Assembly: GCF_026339735.1 (NCBI RefSeq)
Contig: NZ_JAPEQG010000001.1
Location: forward strand, 4,898,001 to 4,962,000
Origin: Streptomyces sp. NBC_01669
Lineage (GTDB): Bacteria; Actinomycetota; Actinomycetes; Streptomycetales; Streptomycetaceae
DNA length: 64,000 nucleotides
Direction of reading: 5' to 3'
Each line of letters begins with the position of its first letter. The first letter of the stretch is position 1. Position numbers and translations under genes: made by a program. Shown here one piece after another: positions 6,916 through 15,522 of this stretch. The notes below the pieces were generated by a model that was not told where the DNA came from, ran no database searches, and saw only the letters and a program-made list of their open reading frames with translations.

Positions 6916-8529
6916 ATGTCATCAGCCGTTACCGGAAACCGACGCCGGAACCAGAGGCATCGTCGCGTCTTCACACTCCTCGGCCTCCTGCTGGTCGCCA
7001 CTGTCGCCGCGTTCGGCATGGACTGGGTGATGCCGTCGAAGGACCCGGACGAGCTCGACCCGCGCATCTCCTCGATCATGCGCAAGCCCGACTACCCGCA
7101 CGCCCAGTGGGGTCTGTTCGAGCAGAACCCGGAGACCGGCAAGGTGGTGCAGTCGCGCTACGCGGACCAGTTCTTCATCCCCGGTTCCGTGGCCAAACTG
7201 TTCGGCGTCAGCGGCGCCTGGCACGCACTCGGCAGCGATCACCGCTTCGTCACGCCGGTCCATGCCGTCGGAGAGCGCCGGGGCGCGACCCTCACCGGGG
7301 ACCTGGACCTCGTCGCGCAGGGCGACCTGACCCTCGGCGGCCGTACGCGTGCGGACGGCACCGTCGCCTTCACCGCCATCGACCACACCTACGCCGACGA
7401 CATCCCCGGAGCGACCCTCACCCCGCAGAACCCGCTGGCCGGCATCGACCAACTGGCCCGGCAGGTACGCGCGTCGGGGATCACCAAGGTGCACGGCGAC
7501 GTGGTCGTGGACGCCCGGCTGTTCCGTCCCGACCCGGAACTCGACCCGACGCCGACGCCGTTGATCATCAACGACAACCTCATCGACCTGCTCACCACCC
7601 CCGGCGAAGGGCCGGGCGCGCCGGCCAAGCTGGACTGGCGCCCGAAGGTGGCGCCGTACCGCGTCACGTCCTCCGTCCGAACCGTCGAGGCGGGCAAGCC
7701 CGCCGACATCACGGTGACGCCCTCCGCCGACGGCACCCGCATCCGGCTCTCCGGCACCATCGCCGCCGGTTCCGCCCCGGTCCTGCGGGTGTCGGACATC
7801 CGGGACCCGAACGCCTTCGGCCGCACCGCCTTGATCGAGGCACTGAAGCGGGCCGGGGTCGAGGTCTCCGCGGCCGCGGTCGGAGCCAATCCGGCCGGTA
7901 AGCTGCCCGACTCCTACCGGGGCGCGCCCGAGGTGGCCCGGTTCACGTCCCCGCCGTTCGAGCAGTACGCCCGCCTCATCTTCAAGGTGAGCCACAACCT
8001 CGGGGCGAACCTCGGTATCTGCCTGATGGCCGTCAGTACGGGAAGCCATCAGTGCCCGGACGGATTCCCGGCACTGGCGAAGTTCCTGGACGAGGCGAAG
8101 GTGGACCGCAAGGCGGTGCAGCTGGCCGACGGCCGTGGCGGCAACCCGGCCGACCGCACCACGCCCCGCGCCGTCGCCCGGATCCTGACGTACTGGCAGG
8201 GCACCCCCGATGCGGACCGCTTCCGGGAGGCTCTGCCGACCCTGGGCGTCGACGGCAGCCTCGCGGGCAACTGCCGCGACTGCCCGGCCCGGGGCAAGGT
8301 CTCCGCGAAGACAGGCACCGTCGCCGGTGGCGACCTCCTCAACGACCGGCTGGCGGTGGGCGCGGAGACGACGGCCGGATATCTGGAGACGAGCAAGGGG
8401 CACTACGACGTGTTCTTCATCGGGGTGAACGGCGCCTCGACGCCCGACATCAGCGGGGTGCTGACCATCGCGAACGACGTGGCCGACATCGCCGCGATCC
8501 TTCAGGAGAACGCGAGCGGCAGTTCCTGA
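6916..8529 (+). CDS. dacB: D-alanyl-D-alanine carboxypeptidase/endopeptidase, PBP4 (S13) type
   Basis: Starting at ATG 6916 the protein has 537 residues: a short cytoplasmic Arg-rich segment, one membrane helix (LLGLLLVATVAAFGMDWV) and an extracellular penicillin-binding domain. All three active-site motifs are present: the nucleophile SxxK in FIPGSVAKLFGV, SxN in FKVSHNLGANLG, and KTG in VSAKTGTVAGG. The long insert between the first and second motifs is typical of family S13. It should trim the terminal D-Ala from peptidoglycan stems or cleave cross-bridges. The N-terminal helix is probably an uncleaved signal anchor. The neighbouring gene on the other strand also encodes an exported protein. 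A 60-nt hairpin lies about 340 bp after the stop. Confidence 0.93.
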   Translation: MSSAVTGNRRRNQRHRRVFTLLGLLLVATVAAFGMDWVMPSKDPDELDPRISSIMRKPDYPHAQWGLFEQNPETGKVVQSRYADQFFIPGSVAKLFGVSGAWHALGSDHRFVTPVHAVGERRGATLTGDLDLVAQGDLTLGGRTRADGTVAFTAIDHTYADDIPGATLTPQNPLAGIDQLARQVRASGITKVHGDVVVDARLFRPDPELDPTPTPLIINDNLIDLLTTPGEGPGAPAKLDWRPKVAPYRVTSSVRTVEAGKPADITVTPSADGTRIRLSGTIAAGSAPVLRVSDIRDPNAFGRTALIEALKRAGVEVSAAAVGANPAGKLPDSYRGAPEVARFTSPPFEQYARLIFKVSHNLGANLGICLMAVSTGSHQCPDGFPALAKFLDEAKVDRKAVQLADGRGGNPADRTTPRAVARILTYWQGTPDADRFREALPTLGVDGSLAGNCRDCPARGKVSAKTGTVAGGDLLNDRLAVGAETTAGYLETSKGHYDVFFIGVNGASTPDISGVLTIANDVADIAAILQENASGSS

Positions 8530-9018
8530 GCCGCGCACACCCTGCGGGAAGGGTGGCGCACCGATGTGCTCACCATCAACGCCATCTCCTCGCCACATTG
8601 CACGCGGTGGGCATCCTGATCACGGTCCTGACGCCACGGGGCCCTGGCGCTGTGTGACGAACGGACCGCACTCGGAGCGGAATTGAGGACCGTTCAGCTG
8701 AAGTCGGCCGACGTGTACCGGCACCGGTTCACCGAGGGCGCCGGTTATTCGCGAAACTCGACGTCAGCGACCGCACGTGCGCGGTGGTCGTGGCGATGGA
8801 CAGCGGGCTGCTCCAGCGGAGTTAGCCGACGTGGATGCCCCGGGGAACGACGCGCGGACACCCCGTCCAGCAGGAACAGCAGCTTGGCCCGGCGTGCGGG
8901 AGAGTCCGCACGTCGGGCCAGGCTGCTGTTCCCTTGGCCGCTCCGCCTCACCTGCGGGTGCGCACCGCCTCCGCGGACGTGAGATCCGGGGCGCGGAGTG
9001 GCCGGATTTCCTGGTCCG
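8530..9018. other. 489-bp gap between convergent genes
   Basis: No convincing gene was found in any frame. The only clear element is the long hairpin at 8873-8932. Confidence 0.6.
8873..8932. terminator. 27-bp-stem hairpin, probable bidirectional terminator
   Basis: The arms 8873-8899 and 8906-8932 pair at 25 of 27 positions around the loop GAGAGT. It lies between the dacB 3' end and the convergent CAP gene. The stem is much longer than a usual terminator, so a remnant of a mobile inverted repeat is a possible alternative. Confidence 0.65.
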
Positions 9019-9693
9019 CTATCGGGCCGTTCCGAAATCCTGCGTCCAGTAGTGGCCGGGCTGCGCGAGTCCGATGCCGATTTCCTTGTACGTGCAGTCG
9101 AGGATGTTGCGCTTATGGCCCGGGCTGGTCATCCAGGCCTCCATCACCGACTCGGGTGTGGAGTAGCCGTAGGCGACGTTCTCGCCATAGGCACTCCAGT
9201 TGTAACCGGCTCGCGTGATCCGGTCGGCGGGGGACGATCCGTCGGAGCCCGTGTGGGACATGTTCCGGTGGTCGGCCATGTCCTTGCTGTGGTCCTGCGC
9301 GGCCTTGGTCAGCTTGGCATTGACGGTGAGGGGGGAGCATCCGACCTTGCCGCGCTCGCTGTTGACGAGCGCCAGCACGCGGGCCGTGTCCGCGGATGCG
9401 GGGGTGGCGGTCGGGGCAGGTGCCGCCGGTGTGCTCGCAGACGCCGCAGGCTTCGTGGGCGCACTCGCAGTCGGCTTCTGCCCCCAGGGGCCGGCCGTCC
9501 AGTGGTGCGCGGAGCTCGGGGTCTTCCAGTGGTGCGCGGAGCTCACGGTCGTCCATTGGGCGGAGGGCCGGCTGCCCGCGTCCTCCGGAGAGCCCAGACA
9601 GGCCATGGCCGCAGAGGGGATACCCACGGCTCCCGCTGCGACGACAGCGATGGCTATCGGCCGGTAGTACGTCTTCCTGCGGTGCTTCCTCAT
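9019..9693 (-). CDS. Secreted CAP/SCP-domain protein (YkwD-like)
   Basis: The 224-residue preprotein has a signal peptide (MRKHRRKTYY, a hydrophobic stretch, then an Ala-rich cleavage region near residue 31). A low-complexity Ala/Pro/Thr linker containing two SSAHHW repeats follows. The CAP domain is the C-terminal 120 residues: ALVNSERGKVGCSPL, an AAQDHSKDMADHRNMSHTG segment with the conserved His residues, the GENVAYGY motif, and SPGHKRNILDC with the second conserved His. CAP proteins are extracellular with no agreed activity; bacterial members are linked to the cell wall, spores or stress. One Cys pair (in VGCSPL and ILDC) could form a disulphide. Confidence 0.92.
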   Translation of the reverse strand: MRKHRRKTYYRPIAIAVVAAGAVGIPSAAMACLGSPEDAGSRPSAQWTTVSSAHHWKTPSSAHHWTAGPWGQKPTASAPTKPAASASTPAAPAPTATPASADTARVLALVNSERGKVGCSPLTVNAKLTKAAQDHSKDMADHRNMSHTGSDGSSPADRITRAGYNWSAYGENVAYGYSTPESVMEAWMTSPGHKRNILDCTYKEIGIGLAQPGHYWTQDFGTAR

Positions 9694-10338
9694 GCGTGAC
9701 CTCGCTCGGTAATCGCGGAGTGCCCCCGGTAGGGCAGGCTCGGCGCAGTCCTGGGCTTGAGCTGTGGAGATGCTGTGCGGCCGTCATTCTTGGAACTGCC
9801 GAGAGGCGGGGCAACACGCCCAAGTACTATCGAGCTTCGTAGTGACGGCCGGCCCTTGCCACGGTCGCCCGGCCGTGCTTGTCCGGCTCCTGGGGCCGTA
9901 GGAAGTCCTGTTGCGTCGTCAGGGTTCCCTGCACGCCGAATGAGCGGGCGGGAGCACCCGGTCGTTCGGATTTCGGCCCACCCTGTGGGGGGCATGTGAC
10001 GCCAAGTCGGACATATCTCATTAAGTCGGCGCCGTGATCGCTACTATTCGGAGACCCTATTGCCGCACATCGATGTGGCAGATGTCACCGGCGAATGAAT
10101 GCGCCATCTCTTTGTATTTCACGCTGCGCAACTTTGCCGTTCATGAGGGCACACGGAATGGAAAGGTGTCCGAAAGGCAATAAAGAAGATCACCTGGGTC
10201 GGGCGGCAAAAAGGGGTGTTCTCCTGCGGCGCCCGGTTTCGTACGCCTCCCGCGATCATCCGGAAACCCCTGCCCGAGCCGTTCGGAGAGCACCCGCAGC
10301 CGTGGGCCCGCCAGGAGGATCAATGCCGGCGCGGGCCT
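9694..10338. other. 645-bp intergenic region
   Basis: This serves as the upstream region of the CAP gene (-) and the downstream region of the GNAT-AAA gene (-). The part around 10020-10210 is noticeably more A/T-rich than its surroundings. No gene, RNA gene or riboswitch was recognised; the c-di-AMP riboswitch known before other cell-wall genes was looked for and not seen. Confidence 0.5.
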
Positions 10339-11607
10339 TCAGGTGCGGCCGTAGCGGATGGTGTGGTCGGCGAACTCCAGGGCCATGTCGGTGGTGACGG
10401 TGGGACGGGTGTGTCTGATCGTGTGGAGAAAGTCCTCGGTGGTGGGCTGGGCCCTCTCTCCGGTGTCGAGGGTGCGTTCGAAGACGGCCTGGGCGACCGT
10501 ACGGGCGGCCTGCTTGATGTCGGCGGGGGTGAATCCCTCGCTGGCCTCGGCCAGCACGGCCGTGTCGGCATCGGCTCCGGTCTTGGCGATATAGCTGGTC
10601 CACAGGGCCTTACGGGCCTCGTGGTCGGGCGGCCCGACGGGCAGGACGTAATCGAATCGGCCATGGCGCAGGAAGGCCGGATCCAGGGCGGCGACCGTAT
10701 TGGTGGCGCAGATGAGGAGTCTGCCGTCGCGGTCGCGGAACCGCACGATCGATTTGAGGAGCTCATTGACCACGCCGACAGACGTGGGGTCGGCGAGGTT
10801 GCGGGTGCCGGCGACTTCCTCCACCTCGTCGATGAAGACCAGCGCGTGGTCGAGTTGTGCGATCTCCTCGAAGCGGCGGCTGAGTCCGTGCGCGAGCCCG
10901 TCCTCCAGCGCGAGCCGGGAGGGGAAGAGCTCGATGAACGGCCAGCCGAGCCGACTTGCCACAGCCTTGGCGAACGTGCTCTTGCCCGTACCCGGGGGCC
11001 CGAACAGCACGACGGCCTGGGGTGGTTCGACGCCGTGCGCGTCAGCAAGTTCGGGGTTGGCGAGGGGAAGCACCAGTCGACGTTCGACGAGCCGTTTCTC
11101 GTCCGCCATACCCGAGAGCTTCTCCCAGAGCCCGACAGCGGGCACCTTCGCCCCGAGCGAGGACAGGATCGCGGAGTCCTGGGCGGTCACCGACTGCACC
11201 TTCTCGAAGTACGTCAGCCCCCGATGCTGTCGGAACCCGGAATGGCCGAGCGCAGCGGCGCCCGTCTCCTCCTCGGGCAGAACCGCGGCGACGATCTTGG
11301 CTCCGGCACTCTGCAGGCGCTGCTCCAGGGCGGAGAGCAGCGCCGTGCCCAGCCCCAGGTTCCGCCAGGCCGGGTGCAGGGCGATACGCAGCACCCAGGC
11401 CCGGTCGCCGTCCACCCGCCCCACCGCCGCGCCCACGAGATGTCCGTCGGCCACCGCGACGACACCGGGATTCTGCGCCTGCACCGCGGCGACGACCTCG
11501 GACAGGCGGAACACCGCGGGCTGGTCGGTCGTGGCGCTCTCAGCGTCGAGCCGCACCACCGATTCGAGATCGTCCGGCGTGAAGTCCCGCACATGCCACA
11601 CCGCCAT
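10339..11607 (-). CDS. GNAT acetyltransferase-AAA+ ATPase fusion protein
   Basis: The chosen ATG at 11607 has GAAGG seven bases upstream and gives 422 residues. Residues 1-140 are a GNAT fold, with RIALHPAWRNLGLGTALLSALEQRL as the acetyl-CoA-binding R/Q-x-x-G-x-G/A region and a terminal GFRQHRGLTYFEK. Residues 180-420 form an AAA+ module: Walker A GPPGTGKST, Walker B ALVFIDEVEEV, sensor-1 ICATNT, a FLRHGRFDYVLPVGPPDHEAR segment typical of FtsH/VPS4-like AAA, and a C-terminal helical lid. Fusion of an acetyltransferase to a classic AAA ATPase is uncommon. The ATPase may remodel a protein that is then acetylated, or the GNAT domain may be a sensor. It ends next to a long non-coding stretch and is likely monocistronic. 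Confidence 0.87.
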   Translation of the reverse strand: MAVWHVRDFTPDDLESVVRLDAESATTDQPAVFRLSEVVAAVQAQNPGVVAVADGHLVGAAVGRVDGDRAWVLRIALHPAWRNLGLGTALLSALEQRLQSAGAKIVAAVLPEEETGAAALGHSGFRQHRGLTYFEKVQSVTAQDSAILSSLGAKVPAVGLWEKLSGMADEKRLVERRLVLPLANPELADAHGVEPPQAVVLFGPPGTGKSTFAKAVASRLGWPFIELFPSRLALEDGLAHGLSRRFEEIAQLDHALVFIDEVEEVAGTRNLADPTSVGVVNELLKSIVRFRDRDGRLLICATNTVAALDPAFLRHGRFDYVLPVGPPDHEARKALWTSYIAKTGADADTAVLAEASEGFTPADIKQAARTVAQAVFERTLDTGERAQPTTEDFLHTIRHTRPTVTTDMALEFADHTIRYGRT

Positions 11608-11828
11608 GGCCCAGCCTTCGGACGTCGCTCCTTGAACTTCCATCATCAGCCAGGTCCCGCACGGTCGCCAATCAACGGCATGCGGTCGAGCCGGGGCGCC
11701 GGGCGAAGGGCCCACCGGTGCGGGCCGCCTCATGGTGACGGGCGAGGTGCATGCTGCTTCAAGCCACTCCCCGCGTACGGGAATTCGCGACCCGCACCCG
11801 GAACCACCGCAGCCCGGCAGGAAAACCC

Positions 11829-12617
11829 TCAGGACGTGGACTGCTCCGGCAGGGCTCCGGGAGGCGTGCGGCTCACCGTCCGGCCCAACGCGGCCGCTGC
11901 GCGGGCGAATTTCACGGCGTCCACGACGGCCGCACCACCCAGGTCGTTGTTGAAGTACACATACACATCGTCCTCGTCGGGCCAGGCGTCGACGATGCGA
12001 CGGGCCCAGGACGTCAACGCCTGGCGACCGTAGCGCGGCGGCGGCTCCGCGATGCCGCCGTGAAACCGTACGTACCCCCATGGCGCGGTACGCCACAGCG
12101 GCGTCACCGGGCGGGATCCACGATCTGCCCAGCACAGCGCGCTGCCATGCCGCTCCAGCACCGCCCTGAGCTCCCGCTCCGCCTCCCACCACGAGGTGTG
12201 CCGCAGTTCGACGGCCACCCGAACCCTGTCGGGAAAGCAGCTCAGGCAGGCGTCCAGAGCCCCGATGTCCTCACGGAAGTTCGAAGGCAACTGGAGCAGT
12301 ACGGGTCCCAGGCGGTCGCCGAGACCCTCGGCATGATCCATCAGCCGGAGCACCGGCTCCTCGGGATCGTGCAGCCGCTTCAGATGGGTCAGGTAGCGGC
12401 TGGCCTTGACCGCCATGACGAAGCCCTCCGGCGTCCGCTCCCGCCAGGAGGCGAAGATCTCCGCCGTGGGAAGCCGGTAGAAGGCGTTGTTGTTCTCCAC
12501 GGTGGCGAAGTGCCGGGCGTACTCCTCCAGCCACAGCCGCTGCGGGTGCCCGGGGGGATAGAGAACGCCGCGCCAGTCCTTGTACTGCCACCCTGAGGTT
12601 CCGACGAGCATGGGCAT
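11829..12617 (-). CDS. DUF72 (YecE-like) TIM-barrel protein
   Basis: The 262-residue protein starts MLVGTSGWQYKDWRGVLYP, the DUF72 N-terminal signature. It continues with FATVENNNAFYRLPT, FVMAVKASRYLTHLKRL, the LLQLPSNFRED turn, VAVELRHTSWW and VYVYFNNDLGGAAV, all in the family order and at the usual length. The fold is a TIM barrel related to endonuclease IV and xylose isomerase. The function is unknown, although partners in other bacteria include Fe-S and tRNA enzymes. It lies on the same strand as its neighbours but about 220 bp from the GNAT-AAA gene and 250 bp from the ATPase gene, so an operon is unlikely. The C-terminal 20 residues are variable. Confidence 0.93.
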   Translation of the reverse strand: MPMLVGTSGWQYKDWRGVLYPPGHPQRLWLEEYARHFATVENNNAFYRLPTAEIFASWRERTPEGFVMAVKASRYLTHLKRLHDPEEPVLRLMDHAEGLGDRLGPVLLQLPSNFREDIGALDACLSCFPDRVRVAVELRHTSWWEAERELRAVLERHGSALCWADRGSRPVTPLWRTAPWGYVRFHGGIAEPPPRYGRQALTSWARRIVDAWPDEDDVYVYFNNDLGGAAVVDAVKFARAAAALGRTVSRTPPGALPEQSTS

Positions 12618-12869
12618 GGTCCGATCCCTGCCCCTGAGGCCGAGGGCCGTAACGCCTCACCCGGCGAGTGCGCCGTGGTGGAGGCACGGACGGGCAGGGC
12701 CGGCGTCAGCGGCGCGGCGTATCCGGCAGCGCGTCGCCGATTCTGCGGGGCGATCTCGTCGCGCACCGCTCCGGACGGTCCGAGGACGCTCCTGGTGACA
12801 GCTGTCCACCGTCCTGAGTGGCGCACAGGGGCACGGGCGGCGCGAAGGGTACGGGTGGCACGCCGTCGC

Positions 12870-14294
12870 TCATCGGTGCGTGCGCCACGCGGCGAGCAGT
12901 TCTTCGGGGCCGTAGACGGCCTGCAGCCCCGAACAGCTGACTCCGCAGCGCGAGACCGCGACGAGCGGGACAGGAGCATCGGTTACGGCTGCCCGGTGTC
13001 TGTGCAGTGCGGTGAGATCGTGCCCGTCGAACGGTGAGGTCTCCAGCCATTTGATCGAGCCGAGGAACAGCAGCCGTTTGGCGACGGGCTGCCGGTCGGC
13101 ACCCACCAGGTCGATCTCGACGTCGTTGCTGCGTGTCCAGTAGCCGCCGATGGCCGGTGCGGCGGGCAGCCGGTCATCGGGCAGGGCGCGTGCGAGCGAC
13201 TCGCGGATCAGCGGCTCGACCGCGCGCCCGCGCCAGGTGGTCCAACGGTCCCTGATCCGGGCGAGCGTGAGGTCCCCGCGCAGGCGCTCGATCTCCGCCA
13301 TGTGGGGTTCGACGAAGGCCAGCCAGAACCGCATGTAGGGGTCCGCCACCCGATAGCGGCGTTCCTTGGACGGGCGCAGGGAGAGCGGGAGCTCGGCAGC
13401 CACCGCACGCTTGTCGATGAGCAGTTCCGCGGCCCGGCTGAGGGTGCTGTGCGCGATGCCTCCGGCGGCCCGCGCGATGTTGCTGAAGGTCCGCTCCCCG
13501 GTGCCGATGGCGCGCAGGACTTCCCGGCCCATCGCCTGGGGCGGGAACTCCGCGGCCAGTGAGCGTTCCGCGGAGACCAGGAGGGCGGAGGTCGGGTTCT
13601 CCAGCGAGGTGGTCAGGAACTCCCACATGGAGGCCCCAGGGCGCCACTCCCGGCAGAGCAGCGGGAGCCCGCCGGTGATCAGCGTGGCGTCGAAGGCGGT
13701 GGCGGCGTCCAGGTCGAGCATCTCGGCGATGTCGGCCGGGGTGAGCGGCCCCAGAACCATGTCGCGCCCTCGCTGATGGAAGGGGCGGTCGTAGCTGCCG
13801 AGCGCCTCCATCATCGACAGATCGGAACCGATCAGGAGCAGGAACACCGGCTTGCGGCTGAGCAGCCGGTCCCAGGTTCGCTGCAGCATGCCTTCGAAGG
13901 CGTCGACGCGGTCCATGAGGTACGGAACCTCGTCGATGACGACCACGCTCGGAGTGTCCTCGGGCAGGATCTCCGCAAGCAGTCTGAAGGCCGCGTTCCA
14001 CTGGGTCGGTGCTTCTTCGGAGTACAGGCCGCGCTCCGGCAGGGTGGAGGTCGCCACCGCATCGGCGAGCTCGGCGAGCTCGTCCTCGGCCGACCCGCCG
14101 GCCGCGGTGAAGAACAGATACGGCACCCCGGCACGCTGCAGGAACTCTTCGACCAGGCTGGACTTCCCGACCCGTCGCCGACCACGCAGAAGCGTGCATT
14201 GTCCAGGCTTCGCAGACCCTGCGGCGGCCCGGACCTCGTCGAGCGTCCGCCCCAGAATGCGCAGCTCCTGGGCCCGGCCGATGAAGCGGTGCAC
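12870..14294 (-). CDS. DUF234-type (archaeal-like) AAA ATPase with C-terminal nuclease-like domain
   Basis: This 474-residue protein starts at GTG 14294 behind GGAGGGA. The N-terminal ATPase has FIGRAQELRIL, Walker A RGRRRVGKSSLVEEF and Walker B SVVVIDEVPYLMDR. A winged-helix region follows (FSNIARAAGGIAHSTLSRAAELL). The C-terminal DUF234 region holds YRVADPYMRFWLAF, GRAVEPLIRESLARAL and GGYWTRSNDVEIDLVGAD; the EIDLVG part resembles the D-x-D/E core of restriction-like nucleases. Such ATPases are frequent in archaea and actinobacteria. They are predicted to be DNA-associated and are often linked to mobile or conflict loci, but no activity is established. A palindrome sits just upstream of the start. 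A second, broken copy of the same family lies at 39.85-40.09 kb inside the island. Confidence 0.87.
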   Translation of the reverse strand: MHRFIGRAQELRILGRTLDEVRAAAGSAKPGQCTLLRGRRRVGKSSLVEEFLQRAGVPYLFFTAAGGSAEDELAELADAVATSTLPERGLYSEEAPTQWNAAFRLLAEILPEDTPSVVVIDEVPYLMDRVDAFEGMLQRTWDRLLSRKPVFLLLIGSDLSMMEALGSYDRPFHQRGRDMVLGPLTPADIAEMLDLDAATAFDATLITGGLPLLCREWRPGASMWEFLTTSLENPTSALLVSAERSLAAEFPPQAMGREVLRAIGTGERTFSNIARAAGGIAHSTLSRAAELLIDKRAVAAELPLSLRPSKERRYRVADPYMRFWLAFVEPHMAEIERLRGDLTLARIRDRWTTWRGRAVEPLIRESLARALPDDRLPAAPAIGGYWTRSNDVEIDLVGADRQPVAKRLLFLGSIKWLETSPFDGHDLTALHRHRAAVTDAPVPLVAVSRCGVSCSGLQAVYGPEELLAAWRTHR

Positions 14295-14324
14295 AGCGGT
14301 CCCTCCTGACTATCCAGTCGAAAA

Positions 14325-14348
14325 GATAGTAGCGCGGAAGATACTATC
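14325..14348. promoter_or_regulatory. Palindrome GATAGTA-N10-TACTATC upstream of the DUF234 ATPase
   Basis: The perfect 7-bp arms at 14325-14331 and 14342-14348 are spaced one helical turn apart. A third half-site-like CTAGTA follows at 14356. It is in an A/T-rich pocket between the divergent ATPase (start 14294) and PP2C (start 14628) genes, 31 bp from the ATPase start, and looks like a repressor operator. The rest of 14295-14627 holds no gene. Confidence 0.6.
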
Positions 14349-14627
14349 TCGTCCGCTAGTAAAGTCTGGCGCCGCGAAGGCGTGGTCCGGTGCGGCGCGG
14401 TCGAATGCGCGACAGCCTCCCGGGCGGGGCTGCGCCGGGTTCGTACGGACGGGTCGGAGGCCGACGTCGACGGACGATCGGGGCCGCATGGGGCCGCGCC
14501 CCGTACCCCTGTGCCCTCGCTGTCCCCTGGTCGGCGAGATCCGGGCAGCCATGAGGGCGTCCGCATGCCCACGGCGCCACAATGGAGATGCGGGACGCGC
14601 CTGCCATTGCGGAGAGCGGGGCCTTCG

Positions 14628-15368
14628 ATGCCGTACATAGCCGTCACTGCATTGAGTCACACCGGGCTCATTCGCGATCACAACGAGGACAGCCTCGTTG
14701 TCGGACCGTGGACGCTGTGCGGCACCGTGACCGAGAATCCGCAGACGCTGTTGTTCCCTCTCGGCACCCCGATCGTCGTCGCGGTCGCCGACGGGATCGG
14801 CGGGCAGCCCGCCGGCGAAGTGGCCAGTGCGCTGGTCGTCCGCCAACTCGCTTCGTTCGGGCCTTCATTGGACAGCGAGGAAGCCGTTCGTGACGCTCTG
14901 AACGCCTGCAATGATGCGGTGTACGCAGCCGCCGACGGCAATCCGGAACTGGTCGCCATGGGGACCACGGTCGCGGGCGCCGTCGTGCTGGCGGAGTCGC
15001 TGCTTGCCTTCAACGTCGGCGACAGCAGGGTGCTCGACGCGACCGGGGACGGACTCCGCCAGGTGAGCGTGGACGACAGCCCGCCGTTGGCACCGGGCCG
15101 GCGCACCACATCACTTGTCACACAGGCACTCGGCGGCGCCCGCCGGTTCAGCGCCATCACGCCCCACGTGACGACGGCGCCACTGTCCGCAGGTGATCGC
15201 TACCTGGTCTGCACCGACGGGCTGACCGACCCGGTGACGGAGGACGCACTCGACAGTCTGCTGCGCGTGCACAACGACGGCAGGGCCGCTTTCGAGCTGT
15301 GGAAGGCCGCTATCGAGGCGGGAGGCCCCGACAACATCACGCTCGCGATGGTACGTATCGGCGAGTAG
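14628..15368 (+). CDS. PP2C-family Ser/Thr protein phosphatase
   Basis: The 246-residue stand-alone PPM domain starts at ATG 14628, with GAGAGCGGGG upstream as a ribosome-binding site. It shows the metal-binding motifs in order: IRDHNEDSLVV, VAVADGIGGQPAGE, MGTTVAGAVV, NVGDSRVL, CTDGLTD and AGGPDNITLAM. It should be an active Mn/Mg-dependent phosphatase. It has no sensor, membrane or GAF domain, so its target must come from context. It converges on the trypsin-STAND gene and is divergent from the DUF234 ATPase. PP2C proteins are recurrent partners in predicted conflict systems, but a link to either neighbour is an inference. Confidence 0.92.
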   Translation: MPYIAVTALSHTGLIRDHNEDSLVVGPWTLCGTVTENPQTLLFPLGTPIVVAVADGIGGQPAGEVASALVVRQLASFGPSLDSEEAVRDALNACNDAVYAAADGNPELVAMGTTVAGAVVLAESLLAFNVGDSRVLDATGDGLRQVSVDDSPPLAPGRRTTSLVTQALGGARRFSAITPHVTTAPLSAGDRYLVCTDGLTDPVTEDALDSLLRVHNDGRAAFELWKAAIEAGGPDNITLAMVRIGE

Positions 15369-15387
15369 TGGCGAGCGGGCCGTTGCG

Positions 15388-15438
15388 GAGCGGGCGACGA
15401 GAGGCGAACGCGTCACCCGCTCCGAGCTCGGGAATCAA
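15388..15438. other. Degenerate tRNA-Gly 3'-half copy (possible attachment-site remnant)
   Basis: The stretch reads like the duplicated tRNA-Gly 3' half seen at 34.05 kb, with a 7-bp insertion and a few changes. The last 21 bases (15418-15438) are identical to 34071-34091. Both copies carry the same two differences from the intact tRNA gene in the anticodon-stem part (ctcCgagctCggg). It may mark the far end of an older integration. Confidence 0.5.
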
Positions 15439-15522
15439 TGACACCCGCAGCGATCGGGGGCAAGAACCTGAGCACGGCGCTCACGGCACCCGCCACCACC
15501 AGGGCATTCGGGTCGCCGAGCG

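Noticed and set aside
8683..8982. Possible small gene after dacB
   Set aside because: The frame crosses the long hairpin, has no ribosome-binding site and resembles no protein.
9694..10020. Cyclic-di-AMP (ydaO) riboswitch upstream of the CAP-domain gene
   Set aside because: The conserved GGGGAACC-like and GCCGAATCC-like cores of that riboswitch were not found on the minus strand.
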